Source: Microbacteriaceae bacterium UBA963 (GTDB lineage: Bacteria; Actinomycetota; Actinomycetes; Actinomycetales; Microbacteriaceae). From it: a stretch of DNA of 23,665 bases. The stretch covers positions 1-23,665 of the forward strand of contig DBCH01000027.1 in NCBI GenBank assembly GCA_002292955.1, written 5' to 3'. Every line of letters begins with the position of its first letter. Position 1 is the first letter of the stretch. The notes beneath the pieces were generated by a model. The model was given only the letters and a program-made list of their open reading frames with translations, was not told where the DNA came from and did no database searches. A program made the translations under genes and the position numbers. Shown piece after piece: positions 19,855 through 23,665 of this stretch.

Positions 19855-21459
19855 GTGACCACCGCACAAACCGACACAACGGACATCGTTGTTGTGGGAG
19901 CCGGCTTTGCCGGCATCTACATGGTTCATAAGGCCCACGAGCTCGGTCTCAGAGTGATTGGCGTCGAACGCGGCAGCGGCGTGGGCGGCACCTGGTACTG
20001 GAATCGTTATCCCGGCCTTCGTTGCGACGTCGAGAGCCTCGACTACTCCTACTCCTTCAATGAAGAGATCCAGCAGGAGTGGGTGTGGACCGAGAAGTTT
20101 CCCGCCCAACCCGACATCCTCGCCTATCTCGAATTCGTCGCGAAGAAATTGGACATCACCAAAGACTTTCAATTCGACACCGAAGTCACGGGCGCCACGT
20201 GGAACGAAGCACGACAGCGCTGGTCGGTCCACACCACAGCGGGCACCATCGACACCAAGTACGTCGTATGGGGAACCGGCATGCTCTCCATTCCCAAGAT
20301 TCCCAACATCCCGGGCATGGACTCGTTTGAGGGCGAGCTACTCAACCCGGCCACCTGGCCGCATGAGCCCGTGAGCTTTGCGGGAAAGCGGGTAGCGGTC
20401 TTGGGCACGGGGTCAACGGGCATACAGGTAATCCCCATCGTTGCGGAAACCGCCGAGCACCTCTTTGTTTTGCAGCGCACCCCGAGCTTCTCTCTCCCCG
20501 CGCACAACGCCTCACTCTCGCCAGAGCGCGTGGCCGACGTCAAGTCGCGCTATAGGGAGTACCGCGCCGAAGCCCGAAAGCAGATGCTCGGCTGCGTTAC
20601 CGAAACCCGTGGTGAGCCCTTCGAGGTGATGGGTCCGGATCTCGCGCGTGCCGAATTGGAGCGCAACTACAACTACGGTTCGCCCATGCGCTTCGCCAGC
20701 GCCGTTGTCGACACGATCGCCAGTGAAGAGGCCAACAATTTCACCGCGTCGTTCGCGCGGGAGAAGATTCGCGCGCGCATTGCAGACCCCGCGCTTGCCG
20801 AGAAGCTTATGCCCGACCACTTCATCACCACGCGGCGGCTGTGCATCGACACCGACTACTACGAGACGTACAACCGTGACAACGTGACGCTGGTCGACCT
20901 GCGCGACGAAGAGCTTCTCGCCATCACGCCCACCGGATTCCGAACTGCCGCCGGCGAGTACGAGGTGGACATGATTATTTTGGCCACGGGCTTCGACGGT
21001 GTGACCGGAGCCCTGTCGCGCATCGACGTTCGGGGGCGCGACGGAGTCTCGCTCTCGAAGAAGTGGAAAGAAGCGCCGGCGTCATACATGGGACTTTCGG
21101 TTGCCGGATTCCCCAACACCTTTGTGGTCGCCGGCCCGGGTTGCCCCGCTCCGTTGAGCAACGTGGTGCTCTCCATCGAGATTCACATTGAATGGATTGC
21201 AAACATGTTGAAGATGCTCGAAGCGGAGGGCGTGTCCACCTTCGAGCCGACTGCGGCCGCGGAGCAGGAATGGACCGATCACGTGAACGCCGTCTCCGAC
21301 TCCACACTGATGCGCTTTGCCAACTCCTGGTATGTGGGCGCGAATGTTGAAGGCAAAGCTCGCGTCAACGTGGTCTACATGGGCGGCGTTGCCCCCTATG
21401 AAGCCGAACTTCTGGAAGTCGCGAACGACAACTATCGCGGCTTTACTCTCACCCACTAG
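19855..21459 (+). CDS. Baeyer-Villiger-type flavin monooxygenase with an altered fingerprint
   Basis: Encodes 534 residues of the class B, FAD- and NADPH-dependent monooxygenases that insert oxygen next to a ketone to give an ester or lactone. FAD site GAGFAG (15-20), GGTWYWNRYPGLRCDVES (44-61) and NADPH site GTGSTG (184-189) are as in phenylacetone and cyclohexanone monooxygenases; ATGFDGVTGAL and the C-terminal WYVGANVEGKARV also fit. The family fingerprint FxGxxxHxxxWP reads FEGELLNPATWP (158-169), so its His is Asn164 (AAC, 20344-20346). The loop before the catalytic Arg reads HFITTRRL rather than YPFGTKRL, one residue shorter, with Arg328 kept. GTG 19855 has GAAAGG upstream. First gene of the divergent operon. 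Confidence 0.9.
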   Translation: MTTAQTDTTDIVVVGAGFAGIYMVHKAHELGLRVIGVERGSGVGGTWYWNRYPGLRCDVESLDYSYSFNEEIQQEWVWTEKFPAQPDILAYLEFVAKKLDITKDFQFDTEVTGATWNEARQRWSVHTTAGTIDTKYVVWGTGMLSIPKIPNIPGMDSFEGELLNPATWPHEPVSFAGKRVAVLGTGSTGIQVIPIVAETAEHLFVLQRTPSFSLPAHNASLSPERVADVKSRYREYRAEARKQMLGCVTETRGEPFEVMGPDLARAELERNYNYGSPMRFASAVVDTIASEEANNFTASFAREKIRARIADPALAEKLMPDHFITTRRLCIDTDYYETYNRDNVTLVDLRDEELLAITPTGFRTAAGEYEVDMIILATGFDGVTGALSRIDVRGRDGVSLSKKWKEAPASYMGLSVAGFPNTFVVAGPGCPAPLSNVVLSIEIHIEWIANMLKMLEAEGVSTFEPTAAAEQEWTDHVNAVSDSTLMRFANSWYVGANVEGKARVNVVYMGGVAPYEAELLEVANDNYRGFTLTH

Positions 21460-21495
21460 CAACACCTCGCTCACCCCCTAACGAAAGAGAAACAC

Positions 21496-22290
21496 ATGCC
21501 CATCGAAATGACTGGAAAGAACGTGATCGTCACGGGAGCGGGAGGCGGTATCGGCCGCGCCACGTGTCTCAAGCTCGCCGAGTCCGGTGCCAACCTGGTG
21601 CTCGTTGACCGCGACGAGAAGCTCGTGGCCTCCACCAAGGATGCCGTCGACAAGCTGGGCGTGAAGTCCATCGTGGTTATCGCCGATGTGACGAGTGAGA
21701 AAGATGTCAAGAACTACGTGGATCAGGCCGCCAGTGCATTCGGCACAATCGACGGCTTCTTTAACAACGCCGGTATCGAGGGTGTGCTGTCCCCCACCGC
21801 CGAAGTGAGCTTCGCCGACTGGAGCAAGGTCATTAGTGTCAACCTGCACGGCGTCTTCCTCGGGCTGCGCTACGTGCTCCCCGTGATGCGCAAGCAGAAG
21901 TCGGGATCAGTCGTGTGCACGGGCTCAATTGCGTCGTCGCTCGGCCTGCCCCTGACCGTTGCTTACAACGCGGCAAAACACGGTGTGGCGGGAATCGTGC
22001 GCACGGCATCCACCGAAGAGGCCGCCAGCGGTATCCGGGTCAATGCCGTAGCCCCGGGGTTCATTAACACGCGTATGTTCCAAGACATCGCCGGCACCCT
22101 GCTTCCCGACATGGAGAAGAACGAGGCCGCCAAGACCGCCGGCAGTTCAGCACCCATCGGTCGTCTCGGTGAGCCCGGTGAGGTGGCCAACGTCGTGCGC
22201 TTCCTGTTGAGCGATGATGCCAGCTTCGTCACGGGTTCCGTGTATGCCGTCGACGGTGGAGTCACCGCAACGTACGCCACCGGCAGCTAG
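21496..22290 (+). CDS. short-chain dehydrogenase/reductase, probably NAD-dependent
   Basis: Encodes 264 residues of a classical SDR. The cofactor loop is TGAGGGIG (13-20), Asp38 after the second strand (LVLVDRD) points to NAD, NNAG is at 90-93, and the catalytic set is Ser144 (TGSIAS) with Tyr157 and Lys161 (YNAAK). The C-terminal DDASFVTGSVYAVDGG is typical. It most likely oxidises a secondary alcohol to a ketone, or the reverse, at cytoplasmic NAD levels. It starts 36 nt after the monooxygenase stop with GAAAGAG upstream, so it is probably in the same operon and could supply the ketone for the monooxygenase. Confidence 0.93.
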   Translation: MPIEMTGKNVIVTGAGGGIGRATCLKLAESGANLVLVDRDEKLVASTKDAVDKLGVKSIVVIADVTSEKDVKNYVDQAASAFGTIDGFFNNAGIEGVLSPTAEVSFADWSKVISVNLHGVFLGLRYVLPVMRKQKSGSVVCTGSIASSLGLPLTVAYNAAKHGVAGIVRTASTEEAASGIRVNAVAPGFINTRMFQDIAGTLLPDMEKNEAAKTAGSSAPIGRLGEPGEVANVVRFLLSDDASFVTGSVYAVDGGVTATYATGS

Positions 22291-22345
22291 CCGGCACCAG
22301 CGTCTCAAACCCGTCCCCGCGAACACCATTAATAAGGAGAAGAAA

Positions 22346-23131
22346 ATGTCAGCACTTGTCACTGTCATCACGGGAGGTGGCACCGGAGTCGGTGCCGCTC
22401 TCGCCCGTCTGCTCACCGAACGCGGACACAAGGTGGTCATCGCCGGTCGCCGCAAGGATCCGCTCGAGGCGGTCGCCGCAGAAACCGGCGCGACCGTTGT
22501 GGTCGGCGACCTTTCCAACGAAAAGGGAGCCAAGGGTCTCATTGACGCTGCCGTCGCGGCTCACGGAAAAATCGACAACCTCGTTCTCAACGCGGGAATT
22601 GTGCTCAACGGCAAGGTCACCGACATGCCGCTTGCCGACTGGCAGGCCACGGTGGACACCAACCTCACTGCCAACTTCTTGCTCGCAAAGTACGGTCTGC
22701 CCGAGCTGGTCAAGACCAAAGGCAACATCGTGGGGGTGAGTTCCATCGCCGCGCTGCGCAGTGGCTACGGCATGGCCGCCTATGCGGCGACGAAGGCCGC
22801 GTTCGCCACGCTGATTCAGAACATCGCCTATGACTACGCCAAAGAGGGTATTCGCGCCAACGTGGTGTGTCCCGGCTGGATCCTCACCGAGATGGCACAT
22901 CAGGAGTTCGAGGAGGCGGCCCACACCAAGAACACGACCGTCGAGGCCATCTTCGCCGATCTGTTGAAGTTCGTTCCGCAGGGTCGCGCCTCTTCGCCCG
23001 AGGAGCAGGCCAAGCCGATTGCCTGGCTCATGAGCGACGAAGCGTCGTATGTCAACGGTTCGGTTCTCGTGGTTGACGGTGGCACCATCATCGTCGACGC
23101 GGGAATGCTCAACCTGCACACCGAGGCATAA
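22346..23131 (+). CDS. short-chain dehydrogenase/reductase, probably NADP-dependent
   Basis: Encodes 261 residues of a second classical SDR, clearly different from its neighbour. The cofactor loop is TGGGTGVG (9-16), and Arg35-Arg36 after the second strand (VIAGRRKD) suggests NADP. LNAG (81-84), Ser133 (VSSIAA) and Tyr146/Lys150 (YAATK) complete the site, and EASYVNGSVLVVDGG is the usual C-terminal segment. It ends in an unusual DAGMLNLHTEA tail. The ATG at 22346 follows AAGGAGA; the longer open frame upstream overlaps the end of the previous gene. It lies 55 nt after the first SDR and 18 nt before a TetR gene, most likely in one operon. Confidence 0.93.
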   Translation: MSALVTVITGGGTGVGAALARLLTERGHKVVIAGRRKDPLEAVAAETGATVVVGDLSNEKGAKGLIDAAVAAHGKIDNLVLNAGIVLNGKVTDMPLADWQATVDTNLTANFLLAKYGLPELVKTKGNIVGVSSIAALRSGYGMAAYAATKAAFATLIQNIAYDYAKEGIRANVVCPGWILTEMAHQEFEEAAHTKNTTVEAIFADLLKFVPQGRASSPEEQAKPIAWLMSDEASYVNGSVLVVDGGTIIVDAGMLNLHTEA

Positions 23132-23149
23132 TTCGGCAAGACTGTGCCT

Positions 23150-23665
23150 ATGGCGCAAAAGACCACGAAGCGCGGCCCGGGCGATGGCTCGGGCCGCGAC
23201 GCTCTCATTCGTGCCACCATTTCGGTCGTGGCCTCACAGGGACTTCGTGGGCTGACCTTCCGGGCCGTTGCCGAAACGGCCGGCGTCAATAACTCGCTCA
23301 TCGCGCACTACTTTGGCGGTCGCGACGCTCTCATCGAGGCCGCGTTCGACCATGCCGTGCATGAGTCAATCGACATCTCTCACCTCCAAGATTTCCCCGA
23401 CAGCCGAGACGGCTTTATCAGCGCCATGGGCGCCATGCTCGAGGCAAACTCCGACCGGGAGATCTTTGTCTACGAGATGGTTCTCGCCGCGAGACGGCAA
23501 CCCGAGATCGCGGGTCGAGTGGCCAAACTCTACGACGACTATGTCACGACTCTGTCCGCGGCCCTGCGACGGGCGCTGGGCGATGCCTTCTCTGAGGATC
23601 GTGCGCGCTACGCGTTCGCTGCACTGGATGGCCTCGTTCTGCAGCGGCTGGCTGGCGTGGACCCC
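23150..23665 (+). CDS. TetR/AcrR-family regulator, 3' end cut by the window
   Basis: An open frame from ATG 23150 runs 172 codons to the window edge without a stop. After a basic leader (MAQKTTKRGPGDGSG), the DNA-binding domain spans about 17-63: RDALIRATISVVASQGLRGL, then FRAVAETAGVNNSLIAHYFG, ending in the YFGGRDALI turn typical of TetR proteins. The helical ligand domain follows (AMGAMLEANSDREIFVYEMV). An in-frame GTG at 23144 is an alternative start. It begins 18 nt after the second SDR, on the same strand, so it probably regulates its own operon. Ligand unknown. Confidence 0.9.
   Translation, partial: MAQKTTKRGPGDGSGRDALIRATISVVASQGLRGLTFRAVAETAGVNNSLIAHYFGGRDALIEAAFDHAVHESIDISHLQDFPDSRDGFISAMGAMLEANSDREIFVYEMVLAARRQPEIAGRVAKLYDDYVTTLSAALRRALGDAFSEDRARYAFAALDGLVLQRLAGVDP

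Noticed and set aside
1..23665. Search for tRNA, rRNA, insertion sequences, phage genes or toxin-antitoxin pairs
   Set aside because: No cloverleaf-like or rRNA sequence, transposase, integrase or small toxin gene was recognised by eye on either strand.

Overview
The window is high-GC (roughly 60%) chromosomal DNA from an actinobacterium. A member of the Microbacteriaceae is the likeliest source. This rests on the rib gene order, the codon bias, an LPXTG surface protein, and two traces of a repeat (TTTCGACA..GCTCAATC at 1023-1067 and a GTATCGAAAC-type unit at 7505-7583) that resembles dispersed repeats I recall from that family. The family call is inference; no rRNA or tRNA is present to confirm it.

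Left third (1-8295, all + strand) is mostly core metabolism. It holds the 3' end of a YihY/BrkB-type membrane protein gene, an exodeoxyribonuclease III gene overlapping it, and trpS. Next comes an FMN riboswitch (2241-2383) in front of a tightly overlapping riboflavin operon ribD-ribE-ribBA-ribH. With almost no gap this runs into a small four-helix membrane protein and a fused ABC exporter, whose linker before the ATPase domain carries a 33-bp in-frame tandem repeat. A strong hairpin at 8354-8387 ends the block.

The middle (8402-12287, all - strand) contains a secreted, sortase-anchored LPDTG protein with an AT-rich, palindrome-bearing promoter region, a TetR-family regulator, a hotdog acyl-CoA thioesterase and a succinate-semialdehyde-dehydrogenase-type aldehyde dehydrogenase. 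Next, still on the - strand (12434-17087), is a complete branched-chain-amino-acid-type (HAAT) ABC importer: lipoprotein binding protein, LivH permease, a LivM-LivG permease/ATPase fusion with a degenerate signature motif, and LivF.

The right end (17412-23665) looks like an accessory catabolic locus. It has an AraC-family regulator with its own terminator, a zinc alcohol dehydrogenase (- strand), and divergent from it an operon of a Baeyer-Villiger-type flavin monooxygenase, two short-chain dehydrogenases and a TetR regulator cut by the window edge. AraC regulator, alcohol dehydrogenases, Baeyer-Villiger monooxygenase and aldehyde dehydrogenase together parallel the chn (cyclohexanol/cyclohexanone) gene set. 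No lactonase is visible, and the monooxygenase has Asn instead of His in its family fingerprint. My best reading is an uptake-plus-oxidation pathway for an alicyclic or terpenoid-like alcohol/ketone, substrate unknown. This locus is the part most likely to hold undescribed biology.
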